A stretch of 64,000 bases of DNA from Subtercola frigoramans (GTDB lineage Bacteria; Actinomycetota; Actinomycetes; Actinomycetales; Microbacteriaceae), in assembly GCF_016907385.1 (NCBI RefSeq), contig NZ_JAFBBU010000001.1, forward strand, positions 3,286,001 to 3,350,000, written 5' to 3'. The translations under genes and the position numbers were made by a program. Each line of letters opens with the position of its first letter. Position 1 is the stretch's first letter. Of this stretch, positions 18,941 through 26,414 are shown in pieces. The notes beneath the pieces are model-generated. The model saw only the letters and a program-made list of their open reading frames with translations, did not search any database and was not told the origin of the DNA.

Positions 18941-19861
18941 ATGACCACCCATTTCATCGTCGGCTGGAACAACGACACCAAGGCTCAGGGGGCGCTCGAC
19001 TGGGCGCTGGGCCACGACGAGGCCGGAGGTGCGGGGGCAGGGTGGGCCGGGGATGGAGCGACCGGGGCCGGGTCGACCGAGACGCGAGCCGGGCTCACGG
19101 TGACGCTGCTCGGGGTTCTCGACAAAGACGAGCACGGCAAAAAGTACCCCGAGTCGGGGGCTGCCGTGGAGCTGGCGCGATTGCAGCTCGAGGGTGTGGT
19201 CGCGGCGGCGCGAGCCGGGCATCCCGCAGTCACAGTGACCGGTGTGCTGGTGCACGGCGACACGGTGACCGAGCTGGTGCGGTGCAGCACTGCCGAGAAC
19301 ACGCTGGTGCTGGGGTCACGCAACCGCGCCGAGCAGAAGACGTCGCGCCGCTGGTCGGTCGGGGCGCGCGTGGCGGCGAGAATTCGCGGGCCGCTGGCGA
19401 TCATCCCCGACGTCGAGTTGCGGCAGCGCTCGGGCATCGTGGTGGGGGTCGACGGGTCGTCGTCGTCTGACAAGGCGCTGTTCTTCGCGGCCTCGGAGGG
19501 TCGCCGCACGGGGCAGACGGTGAAGGTTGTGCACGCTTGGGTCGAACCGGCGGTGTACCAGGTGGCGTATGTACCCGACGGGTCGGATCTCGATTCGCTG
19601 GAGGCGATGCACCGCTCTGTTGTGCAGGAGGCGATCGCGCAGGTCTCCGACGACTTCGCCGACGTGAGTTTCGAGCTGGCCATCGTTGAGGCGACGCCGG
19701 CGAATGCGCTGCTACAGGCGTCTACGACGGCACGGATGCTCGTGGTGGGCAACCACAGCCTTCGGCCCCTCGAGCGGTTCTTCATCGGGTCGGTGAGCCA
19801 CGCGGTGATCGTGGGGCTGCGGTCACCGGTTCTCGTGGTGCCGGCTGAATCGCTGGTCTGA
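18941..19861 (+). CDS. Tandem universal stress protein (two UspA domains)
   Basis: The 306-residue protein has two UspA-type domains, about residues 1-150 and 162-306. The second carries the nucleotide-binding loop VVGNHSLRPLERFFIGSVSH; the first has VLGSRNRAEQKTSRRWSVG, a less regular version. A glycine/alanine-rich insert occupies residues 27-45. Such double-domain Usp proteins are common in actinomycetes and are linked to ATP binding and survival under hypoxia or stationary phase, though the exact role is usually unknown. The ATG at 18941 has AAGGA in GAAGAAGGAATC just upstream. It stands alone, bounded by REP-like elements on both sides. Confidence 0.9.
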   Translation: MTTHFIVGWNNDTKAQGALDWALGHDEAGGAGAGWAGDGATGAGSTETRAGLTVTLLGVLDKDEHGKKYPESGAAVELARLQLEGVVAAARAGHPAVTVTGVLVHGDTVTELVRCSTAENTLVLGSRNRAEQKTSRRWSVGARVAARIRGPLAIIPDVELRQRSGIVVGVDGSSSSDKALFFAASEGRRTGQTVKVVHAWVEPAVYQVAYVPDGSDLDSLEAMHRSVVQEAIAQVSDDFADVSFELAIVEATPANALLQASTTARMLVVGNHSLRPLERFFIGSVSHAVIVGLRSPVLVVPAESLV

Positions 19862-19866
19862 GTCGC

Positions 19867-19944
19867 GCGCTGGAGCTGAAAGCGATCACTGTGTCGTGGG
19901 GGTTTCGATACGCGACGCTGCGCGGCGCTACTCAACCGGCGGGC
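19867..19944. repeat. REP-like palindromic element, type 1
   Basis: Contains GCGCGCTGGAGCTGAAAGCG (start of the type 2 element), GGGTTTCGATACGCGACGCTG and CTACTCAACCGGCGGG. It directly follows the universal stress gene and might act as a transcript end, but there is no T-tract. Confidence 0.7.
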
Positions 19945-20107
19945 GTTTACAGCCCAGAAAGGGGGGCACTCCCCTCCCGCACGCGATCGGGGGTATCCTC
20001 TAAGGTTTATGAAGAGTGGTCAGCGGCATGACAGCCCTAAGATGCTCAGCTCGGCACGTTGTACAGGCGAACGAACGTACGCGAAAAGTAACTGTAGGTA
20101 GAGCACT

Positions 20108-22132
20108 CTGACTGAGACACCGAATACCAGCGAAGGCGCGGGCGCGGCAACCAGAACCGTCGCCGACGCCGACTCAGTCGCGGCATCTGCGGCCCACGCG
20201 GCTTCGCTCGCAGCGGCGGCAGCTGAGGCAGCCGCCGAGTCCGCGGCAGGAGCGGCAGCAGTCGCGACGTCGGGTGCGGCGTCTACAGGGATGACCCCGG
20301 CGGGCGCAGCGTCGGCGGGCGAGATGTCGGCGGGCGCGGCACTGGTGCGCGAGCCGTTGACTGACGAAGCTCCTGCAGAGCCTGGCGCCGAGACACGCTC
20401 AGGGGCACCGGCGGGAGCGCCGTCCACCAGCGCGCGGCACAGCTCCACACCCGACCCGGGCAGCACGCCGAGCATGGGCCAGCGCGCCGCAGCGGCCGAC
20501 TCCCGTGCGGCGAGTGTGGGGCGTGCTGGGCTCGAGCGGGCCGTGTTCCAGTCACAGCTTCCGTTCGCGGCCGTGGCACTGCTGTTGGTGTGCGCCGAGT
20601 TCTTCTTTCAGCCGACCACGCTCACCGACCCGTTCTTCTTCGGGGGTGGCACAGCGATCTTCGTGATCACGGCCATCGCGGCCGTTGTGCCCTGGGGTAG
20701 ATACGACCGGCGCTGGGTGATGGTGCTGCCGATCGCCGACATGCTGGCGGTGGCGGTGCTGGCCCACGGCACCACCGACCTTGCCGCGTCGGCACTCTTC
20801 GCCTTTCCGGTGATCTGGCTTTCGACGTACTTCGGGGCCGCGGGAACCACCTACAGCGCTGCGGGTTCGGCCGCGCTCATCTGGGGCGGGGCGATACTCG
20901 ACGGTTCGACGGTGACGGCGGCGAACATCCCGGGCCTGCTGGTTCTGCCGGTGACACTGGCGTTCATCGCGGCGGTCACGTTTCTGCGCAGCAAGCGGTC
21001 GGCCGCCCAGCTGGCGTTGCTGCGCCAACAGGCGAGTCTGCTCGAAGGGGCGCACCGCCGGGCGAGGCGCCAGGAGCAGACACTGGATGCTGTACTCAAC
21101 TCTGTCGAGTTCGGCGTTGTCGCGTTCGACCGTGAAGGCCGCGAGACGCTGGTCAACCGCGCGCACCAGAACCTGATCAAGGAGTTCGGGCAGTCGGCAA
21201 AGAGCCCCGAGCCGCCGCGCATGTACCAGGCCGACCGGGTGTCGCTGGTGCCCGACGACCTGCGGCCCTACCGGCAGGCCGTGCTCGGCAATACCTACCA
21301 GGACTTCATCGTGTGGATCGGTGAGCCCGGTGGCCACCGCAAGGCGCTCTCGATCTCGGCCCGCCAGGTGATCGGCAGCGACGGCCGCAACGACGGCGGT
21401 GTCATGGTGACGCGCGACGTGACCAGCGAGGTCAACGCCATCCAAGCCCGCGACGACCTGGTTGCCTCGGTGTCGCACGAGCTGCGCACCCCGCTGACCT
21501 CGATTCTCGGGTACCTCGACCTGGCCCTCGACGACGAGACGCTGAGCCCGATGACCTCCTCGAACCTCAAGGTCGCCTCGGCGAACGCCGACCGGCTGCT
21601 GGCGCTCATCTCGGACCTGTTCGTGGCCGTCTCCGACTCGGACCACCTGCTGGTGATGTCGTTCGACGAGTGCGACGTGAACGAGATCGTGACGCAGTCG
21701 ATCCAGGCGCAGCAGCTGCTCGCCCAGCAGCGCGGGATCAGCCTCTCTGCCACCGCTTCGGGGCCTGCGTTGCTCATCGCTGACGGCTTTCGGCTGCGGC
21801 AGGTGGTCGACAACCTGCTCACGAACGCGATCAAGTACAACAAGGACAACGGGCTCGTTCGCATCGACGTGCAGTCCCGGCCGAACGAGGTCACGATCAC
21901 GGTGAGCGACACCGGGATCGGGCTCACCGAGATGGAACAGTCGCGACTCTTCGAGCGGTACTTCCGGGCCGAGTCGGTTCGGCAGTCGAGCATCCATGGT
22001 TCTGGGCTCGGCATGAGCATCAGCCGCGACATCGTGCGGCGCCACGGCGGGGATCTCACGGTCAGCAGCACAATCGGCGTCGGGTCGGAGTTCGTGGTGC
22101 GGCTGCCTCTGGAACAGTTAGAGTTAGCGTAA
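20108..22132 (+). CDS. PAS-containing membrane histidine kinase
   Basis: A long Ala/Ser-rich N-terminal stretch is followed by about six membrane helices, a PAS-like domain beginning near EQTLDAVLNSVEFGVVAFD, a HisKA domain with the H-box VSHELRTPLTSILGYLDL and a HATPase domain (NLLTNAIKYNKDNG, VSDTGIGLTE, GSGLGMSISRDIV). All kinase motifs are intact. The first ATG in frame is at 20291, inside the low-complexity stretch. The frame is open back to a TAG at 20099-20101, and a CTG at 20108 would give the natural-looking N-terminus TETPNTSEG with AGGTAG upstream, so I place the start there with low certainty. It probably serves the REC-type regulator at 26415-28346, but that pairing is inferred only from proximity. 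Confidence 0.85.
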   Translation: MTETPNTSEGAGAATRTVADADSVAASAAHAASLAAAAAEAAAESAAGAAAVATSGAASTGMTPAGAASAGEMSAGAALVREPLTDEAPAEPGAETRSGAPAGAPSTSARHSSTPDPGSTPSMGQRAAAADSRAASVGRAGLERAVFQSQLPFAAVALLLVCAEFFFQPTTLTDPFFFGGGTAIFVITAIAAVVPWGRYDRRWVMVLPIADMLAVAVLAHGTTDLAASALFAFPVIWLSTYFGAAGTTYSAAGSAALIWGGAILDGSTVTAANIPGLLVLPVTLAFIAAVTFLRSKRSAAQLALLRQQASLLEGAHRRARRQEQTLDAVLNSVEFGVVAFDREGRETLVNRAHQNLIKEFGQSAKSPEPPRMYQADRVSLVPDDLRPYRQAVLGNTYQDFIVWIGEPGGHRKALSISARQVIGSDGRNDGGVMVTRDVTSEVNAIQARDDLVASVSHELRTPLTSILGYLDLALDDETLSPMTSSNLKVASANADRLLALISDLFVAVSDSDHLLVMSFDECDVNEIVTQSIQAQQLLAQQRGISLSATASGPALLIADGFRLRQVVDNLLTNAIKYNKDNGLVRIDVQSRPNEVTITVSDTGIGLTEMEQSRLFERYFRAESVRQSSIHGSGLGMSISRDIVRRHGGDLTVSSTIGVGSEFVVRLPLEQLELA

Positions 22133-22221
22133 GTCAACGATCTGAACTCACAGATTCCTGTCAGGAACCTGCTGTCGTCGGCTCTCGCAGAAACACGTCA
22201 ACCGGGGGCGGAGATGGTGAA

Positions 22222-23394
22222 GTGATACTCGACCTTCAGACACTGCTCATCGTCAACGGCGTCGTCGTCGTTCTGTGCGGTTTCTCGTTCGTGGTGAACA
22301 CGGCGATGCGGCGGAACGATGCTGCCGGCCGGTTGTGGAGCGTGTCATTCATCGGCGGGATGCTCGCGGTGATCTGCTACGCGATCTGGGGCGGGGGCCT
22401 TCAGTCGAGCTGGATTCTCGTGATCGGCAACACCGCGTACACACTCGTGACGGGCATGATCTGGGCCGGGTGCCGCGTGTACAACGGGCGGAAGCCCAGT
22501 GTGGTTCTCGTGGGGGCCGGGGCGCTGATCGTGGCCGTCACCAGCGTGGTCACCGCCGACAGCCAGGGCGCGTGGCAGGGCGCGCTCGCTCTGTTCCCCG
22601 CGGTGTCGCTGTTCTCGGGGCTGGCGGCCGTGGAGTCGCTGCGCGGCCGGTTGCTGCGCAACGTGAACGCGCGCATTCTCGCTGCTGCGTTGTGGGTGGT
22701 CGGGTTCTACTATGCGCTGCGTACCATTGCGTTCGCCATCGGCGGGTACCGTGGGGAATTCTTCACCACCTACCTCGGCCCGCAGCAGACGACACTGCTG
22801 CTGACCGCGTTTGTCATTCTGGGCACGATCTCGCTGTCGATCCTGCAGGTGGAACGCGCGGGCACGCAGGCGCTGGGCGATGTGACCGTGGGCGCTCTGT
22901 CGGTAGTCGGGCTGCTGTCTGCGGCGTCGTTCGCGCAGCAGTGGCAGGACTGGCTTGAACGCGCCTCGTTCCACGGCGACCGGCTCGAGATGGTGGCGGT
23001 CGACATCGACAGCCTGCCGGAGATGAACACGGCGCTGGGGCGCAATTTCGGTGACGGGGCGATCACGTCGGTCGCCCACATCGTGCGGGAACATGCGCCG
23101 ACGAGCTCGCTGATCGGGCACCCGGGCGCGGGGCGCTTCGTGATCGTGATGGTGGTGTCGAACGACCGCGAGGCACAGAAGATCGCGTCACGCGTGCGCG
23201 ATGCGCTGGTCGACAAGCCGATCGATGAGACGCAGGGGCTGCGAGCCACGGCAAGCTTCGGCGTGGTCGACACCGATGTGTTCGGCTACGACATGCTGAC
23301 GCTGCGCGACGCTCTCGACGAGGCGACGCTCAGCGCGCGCTCTTCAGGCGGCAACCACATCGTGGTGGGCCGGCTCCCCTCAATCGCCGCCTGA
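22222..23394 (+). CDS. Membrane GGDEF-like protein with degenerate active site
   Basis: This 390-residue protein has six or seven hydrophobic helices in residues 1-215, then a GGDEF-fold domain (about 235-385). The substrate-binding part VDIDSLPEMNTALGRNFGDG is recognisable as the DxxxFxxxNxxxGHxxGD region, but the signature site reads GHPGAGRFVIVMV instead of GGDEF. Diguanylate cyclase activity is therefore unlikely; such domains can bind GTP or partner proteins. The GTG start at 22222 has GGAG nine bases upstream. It lies 89 bp after the histidine kinase and probably shares its transcript. The layout (membrane sensor plus inactive GGDEF) suits a regulator of the nearby polysaccharide synthases, which is inference. 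Confidence 0.78.
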   Translation: MILDLQTLLIVNGVVVVLCGFSFVVNTAMRRNDAAGRLWSVSFIGGMLAVICYAIWGGGLQSSWILVIGNTAYTLVTGMIWAGCRVYNGRKPSVVLVGAGALIVAVTSVVTADSQGAWQGALALFPAVSLFSGLAAVESLRGRLLRNVNARILAAALWVVGFYYALRTIAFAIGGYRGEFFTTYLGPQQTTLLLTAFVILGTISLSILQVERAGTQALGDVTVGALSVVGLLSAASFAQQWQDWLERASFHGDRLEMVAVDIDSLPEMNTALGRNFGDGAITSVAHIVREHAPTSSLIGHPGAGRFVIVMVVSNDREAQKIASRVRDALVDKPIDETQGLRATASFGVVDTDVFGYDMLTLRDALDEATLSARSSGGNHIVVGRLPSIAA

Positions 23395-23401
23395 CGTTGC
23401 T

Positions 23402-23486
23402 CGCCGGTTGAGTAGGCCGAAGGCCGTATCGAAACCCCCGCGGCAAACAGGTTTCGATACGCTCCTGCGGAGCTACTCAACCAGCG
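23402..23486. repeat. REP-like palindromic element, type 1 (complete inverted repeat)
   Basis: CCGGTTGAGTAGGCCGAAGG then GTATCGAAACC is mirrored by GGTTTCGATACGCTCCTGCG then GAGCTACTCAACCAGCGG, giving a large imperfect cruciform between two convergent genes. It may terminate transcription from both sides. Confidence 0.8.
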
Positions 23487-24097
23487 GCGGGAGCTATGGC
23501 AACGGTTACCGTGTCAGCCGCCGTCTGCTTGGCGAAGTCGTTCGACGTGGGCGTGGTCTGCAGCAACAGCTCGTAGGTGAAGCTCAGCACCACCTCGGTG
23601 GCGGCCGGGTCGACCGCGGGCAGCACGAACGTCTCGCTGTAGCTGTACGGCGCCTTGATGAAGTACCCGGGCGACACCGTGGCCTGGTCGGTGAGCGGGG
23701 CCGGAGCCGGCAGCGTCACCCCGTCTTTGCCGAGAACGGCCGGGTTCAGCGTGACCCGCGAGAGATAGATGTGCTGGCCGTCGTCGGTGCCGAGCGTGGC
23801 CGACATGTTGAAGCTGATCGGCTTGTTCGCATTGGCCGTCCACTTGTCCATCGACAGGGTCGAGAAGTAGTTGATGGTGACAGTGATGTCACCGGCCTTC
23901 AGGATGCGCTGGGTACTGCCGGTCGCGAGGTCGTTCACAATCGGGGTGATGGTGGGTGCCACGGTGGAGATCTTCGGCGTTGGAGTGGCCGAGGTCGACG
24001 CGTTGAGTTGCCACGGCGCTGTGCCGCACGAGCTGAGGAGCGCGGAAGCGGACAGAGCCACCGCAACAGCGATGGCGGTGCGTCTCATACGTGGCAT
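23477..24097 (-). CDS. Secreted lipoprotein, paralog of the lipoprotein at 35630-36355
   Basis: The N-terminus MPRMRRTAIAVAVALSASAL followed by LSSCGTAP is a lipoprotein signal peptide with an LSSC lipobox. The mature part (about residues 24-206) is beta-rich, with a conserved-looking core (WTANANKPISFNMSATLG, then IYLSRVTLNP). The lipoprotein at 35630 has the same length class and a matching core (YTTANKKFSFVISVF, then VYMSNVTV), so I consider them paralogs. I do not recognise a named family. The ATG at 24097 is chosen because the frame upstream to 24217 codes for no plausible peptide. It is divergent from the GT2 synthase, which suggests a role at the cell surface in handling its product. 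Confidence 0.72.
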   Translation of the reverse strand: MPRMRRTAIAVAVALSASALLSSCGTAPWQLNASTSATPTPKISTVAPTITPIVNDLATGSTQRILKAGDITVTINYFSTLSMDKWTANANKPISFNMSATLGTDDGQHIYLSRVTLNPAVLGKDGVTLPAPAPLTDQATVSPGYFIKAPYSYSETFVLPAVDPAATEVVLSFTYELLLQTTPTSNDFAKQTAADTVTVAIAPAAG

Positions 24098-24100
24098 CTG

Positions 24101-24114
24101 CCCAGAATACTGGG
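24101..24114. promoter_or_regulatory. Small palindrome overlapping the lipoprotein ribosome binding region
   Basis: CCCAGAATACTGGG is a 5-bp inverted repeat with a 4-base loop lying four bases upstream of the lipoprotein ATG. Its minus strand holds CCAGTATTCTG, also found in the operator-like site at 52659-52677. It could be an operator or a translation-blocking hairpin. Confidence 0.35.
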
Positions 24115-24312
24115 AAATCCGCTGCAATCCGTTGCCGACTCGTCTTGAGCAAATCCTGAGGTGAAGCTGAGGCGACCTTTGGGAGTTGGCGGGGGGAAGC
24201 TGCGGAGCGTGTAGCACACTGGAGACATCGGCCGATCATCCGGCCCACGAACGCTCAGCCAGACCACACACTTTCACTTCAAGACCACTGAACCTCAGAA
24301 GGGCCCCCGGTC

Positions 24313-25737
24313 GTGTCAAACCCCTACATCACGGATCGTACAGAGAACGAAGCGCTCGCCAACGAGTTCATCGAGTCGGTCGACTCTCTGCCCAGCTACC
24401 GGCCTACGATCGGGTGCGTCATTCCGGCCTACAACGAGGAGGAGTCGATTGCGCACGTGCTGAAGTCGCTGCTCGAGCAGACGCGCGTGCCTGACGTGAT
24501 CCACGTCGTCGTGAACAACACGACCGACAAGACCGTTGCCGAGGCCGCGAAGTTCGCCGGCCCGCACATGATCGAGATCGATGGCATCGAGCAGTTCACC
24601 GAGGTCTACGTTCATGACATAGGCAAGAACCAGGACAAGAAGGTCGGCGCCCTGAACTACGGGTTCCAGCTCGTTGAGGGCTGCGACTTCTTTCTCGGGG
24701 TCGACGGTGACACGACCGCGTCGAACGACGCCGTCGAGCAGCTCGGCGCTGAGATCATGTCTGACTCGCGCATCGGCGGCATCTCGGCCATCTACTCGAT
24801 CGACGACCGCGAGATGAAGGGCATCGGGGCGTTCCTGGTCACCGGCCAGCGCGCGCAGTTCGCGGCCTTCAACATGCAGAACATGCTTCGTGGCCGGAAC
24901 ATGGCCGTGCTCGGTGGGCAGTTCTCGATCTTCTCGATGCAGGCGCTTCGCCAGGCCATGGTCGAGAACCACCAGACGAGCCCCTGGGTGAAAGACAGCG
25001 AGGTGGAGGACTCGCTTCTCTCGCTGCAGATCAAGAGCGCCGGGTACCTCACGAAGATCAGCGCCCAGGCGCGGGCCGACGTGGGTGGCATGACAACGCT
25101 CCGCGGCCTCGACGCCCAGCAGGTGAAGTGGAACTTCGGCGCCATCGAGCTCATGTGGCCCGGCCAGCGCGGAGACACGAAAGGCCAGCCCTTCCACCCC
25201 AACCTTCGCCTGCGCTGGTTCGAGAACTTTTCGATGCTGACCAACATCGTGACGCGGCTCATGTTCGTGACGCTGCTGTTCTTCTCGCTGTCGATCAATG
25301 CGTTCGTGTTCAGCCCGTTCTGGCTCATCCCGCCGCTCGCGGCCATTCTGCTGAACCTCCGCACCGCGCTGTCGATGAAGAACCGCAACGGGCGGGACAT
25401 CTTCTTCGCCGCGGCGCTCTTCCCCGCGGAGATCTACATGTGGGTGCGAATGGGGCACTTCGTTCGGGCATGGACCAAGTTCCTCAGCCGCAAGCAGGTC
25501 GACAACTGGGCCGCGCAGGCCAAGGCCGAGAAGGGCCGAGGCAACTCGTACCTGGTGCCGCTGCTGGCCTTCGTGATCACCGTTGCAGTGCTCGTCGTCC
25601 TCTGGTTCCAGCTGCCGATCGTCGCCCAGTCGACCCTGCTCTGGATCGGTTGGCCCATCCTCGGAATCATCACTATTCTTCAGACAGTGGGCATGCTCGG
25701 CAAGCTTCTTCGCCGGCACCGCGGATACAAGGTCTAA
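24313..25737 (+). CDS. Processive-type GT2 polysaccharide synthase (cellulose synthase/HAS-like)
   Basis: The 474-residue protein has a GT-A domain with IGCVIPAYNEEESIAHVL, the DxD element FFLGVDGDTT, the catalytic acidic pair in KDSEVEDSLLSLQIKSAGY and a QQVKW element standing for the QxxRW motif of processive beta-glycosyltransferases. Four or so C-terminal membrane helices (about 310-460) could form the export channel, as in BcsA and hyaluronan synthase. No PilZ domain follows, so any c-di-GMP control would need another protein. The GTG at 24313 has AGAAGGG upstream. It is followed by the Hpt-like gene and faces the lipoprotein gene. The GH6 gene 2.6 kb away favours a beta-glucan product, but poly-GlcNAc or hyaluronan-like products remain possible. 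Confidence 0.85.
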   Translation: MSNPYITDRTENEALANEFIESVDSLPSYRPTIGCVIPAYNEEESIAHVLKSLLEQTRVPDVIHVVVNNTTDKTVAEAAKFAGPHMIEIDGIEQFTEVYVHDIGKNQDKKVGALNYGFQLVEGCDFFLGVDGDTTASNDAVEQLGAEIMSDSRIGGISAIYSIDDREMKGIGAFLVTGQRAQFAAFNMQNMLRGRNMAVLGGQFSIFSMQALRQAMVENHQTSPWVKDSEVEDSLLSLQIKSAGYLTKISAQARADVGGMTTLRGLDAQQVKWNFGAIELMWPGQRGDTKGQPFHPNLRLRWFENFSMLTNIVTRLMFVTLLFFSLSINAFVFSPFWLIPPLAAILLNLRTALSMKNRNGRDIFFAAALFPAEIYMWVRMGHFVRAWTKFLSRKQVDNWAAQAKAEKGRGNSYLVPLLAFVITVAVLVVLWFQLPIVAQSTLLWIGWPILGIITILQTVGMLGKLLRRHRGYKV

Positions 25738-25801
25738 GGCTTCGTTCGGTGTACAACCAGAACTCCAGACACACGACTACCAGATATAAGAGGAACACGG
25801 T

Positions 25802-26173
25802 TTGACCCAGAGCTCCATGATCGACCGACCGGTGCTGAACGCGCTTCTCGACCAATTCGGGACCGCAGACGGCACCGGTGCTGGTCGTCGTGCCCAGTTC
25901 GTCAACGACTTCATCAACATGTGGGAGACACGCTCCTACCGCTTGATGCGGGCGTTGGGTAAGGGCGACTTCGACGATGCCGATGTGGTGCTGCTGAGCA
26001 TCCGGAGCAGTGGAACCATGCTGGGGGCGTCGACACTCGAGGCCATCGCGGGCATGGTGCACGCCGCGGTGAAGCGGCACGACCTGCCGGGCAGCATGGC
26101 GCATCTGGCGCGGCTGCACGAGGTGGGCGACGCGACGTGCCGTGAGCTGTCGCTGATGATCGAGGGCGAGTAG
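25802..26173 (+). CDS. Hpt-like four-helix protein lacking the phospho-histidine
   Basis: The 123-residue product is alpha-helical and resembles a histidine phosphotransfer domain: RSYRLMRALGKGDFDDADVV is followed by LLSIRSSGTMLGASTLEAIA. In Hpt domains that second helix normally reads as AHxLKGSSxxLGA, with the accepting His. Here the matching position is occupied by Leu/Ser, so it should not carry phosphate. The start is a TTG at 25802 with GAGGAA six bases upstream; an ATG five codons later is possible. It follows the GT2 synthase by 64 bp and is likely co-transcribed. A pseudo-Hpt could compete for or tether a REC domain such as that of the regulator at 26415-28346. The fold assignment is by pattern only. 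Confidence 0.6.
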   Translation: MTQSSMIDRPVLNALLDQFGTADGTGAGRRAQFVNDFINMWETRSYRLMRALGKGDFDDADVVLLSIRSSGTMLGASTLEAIAGMVHAAVKRHDLPGSMAHLARLHEVGDATCRELSLMIEGE

Positions 26174-26248
26174 CGCGCTGGAGCTCTAAGCGAGCATCCA
26201 GTGGATGCTCGCCGCGACGCCAGCGCCGACGAAGCTATGCCTCGTCGG
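26172..26248 (+). repeat. REP-like element, type 2, copy 2
   Basis: A 77-bp block matching 18781-18857 in inverse orientation at roughly 83 percent by eye. It contains its own perfect hairpin, GCGAGCATCCA/TGGATGCTCGC (26190-26212), and lies between the convergent Hpt-like and response-regulator genes. Confidence 0.7.
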
Positions 26249-26414
26249 AAGGAGCCACGTGCATACGCCCCACAGCGGGCACGCCCGAGGGCGGAGCTAA
26301 CGCAAGCGCCCCTGGCGCTGCGGGCGGAGCAGAGCCGAACTGAGGCCTATGCGCGGGGATGCGCGCTGGGCTCCGCCGGAAGTCCCGACGGTCGGCGACG
26401 GGGTTAGCCGCTAG

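Noticed and set aside
20552..22045. 497-codon minus-strand frame
   Set aside because: Antisense to the PAS histidine kinase; His/Arg/Gln-rich without domain features.
24316..25719. 467-codon minus-strand frame
   Set aside because: Antisense to the GT2 synthase; no motif or ribosome binding site.
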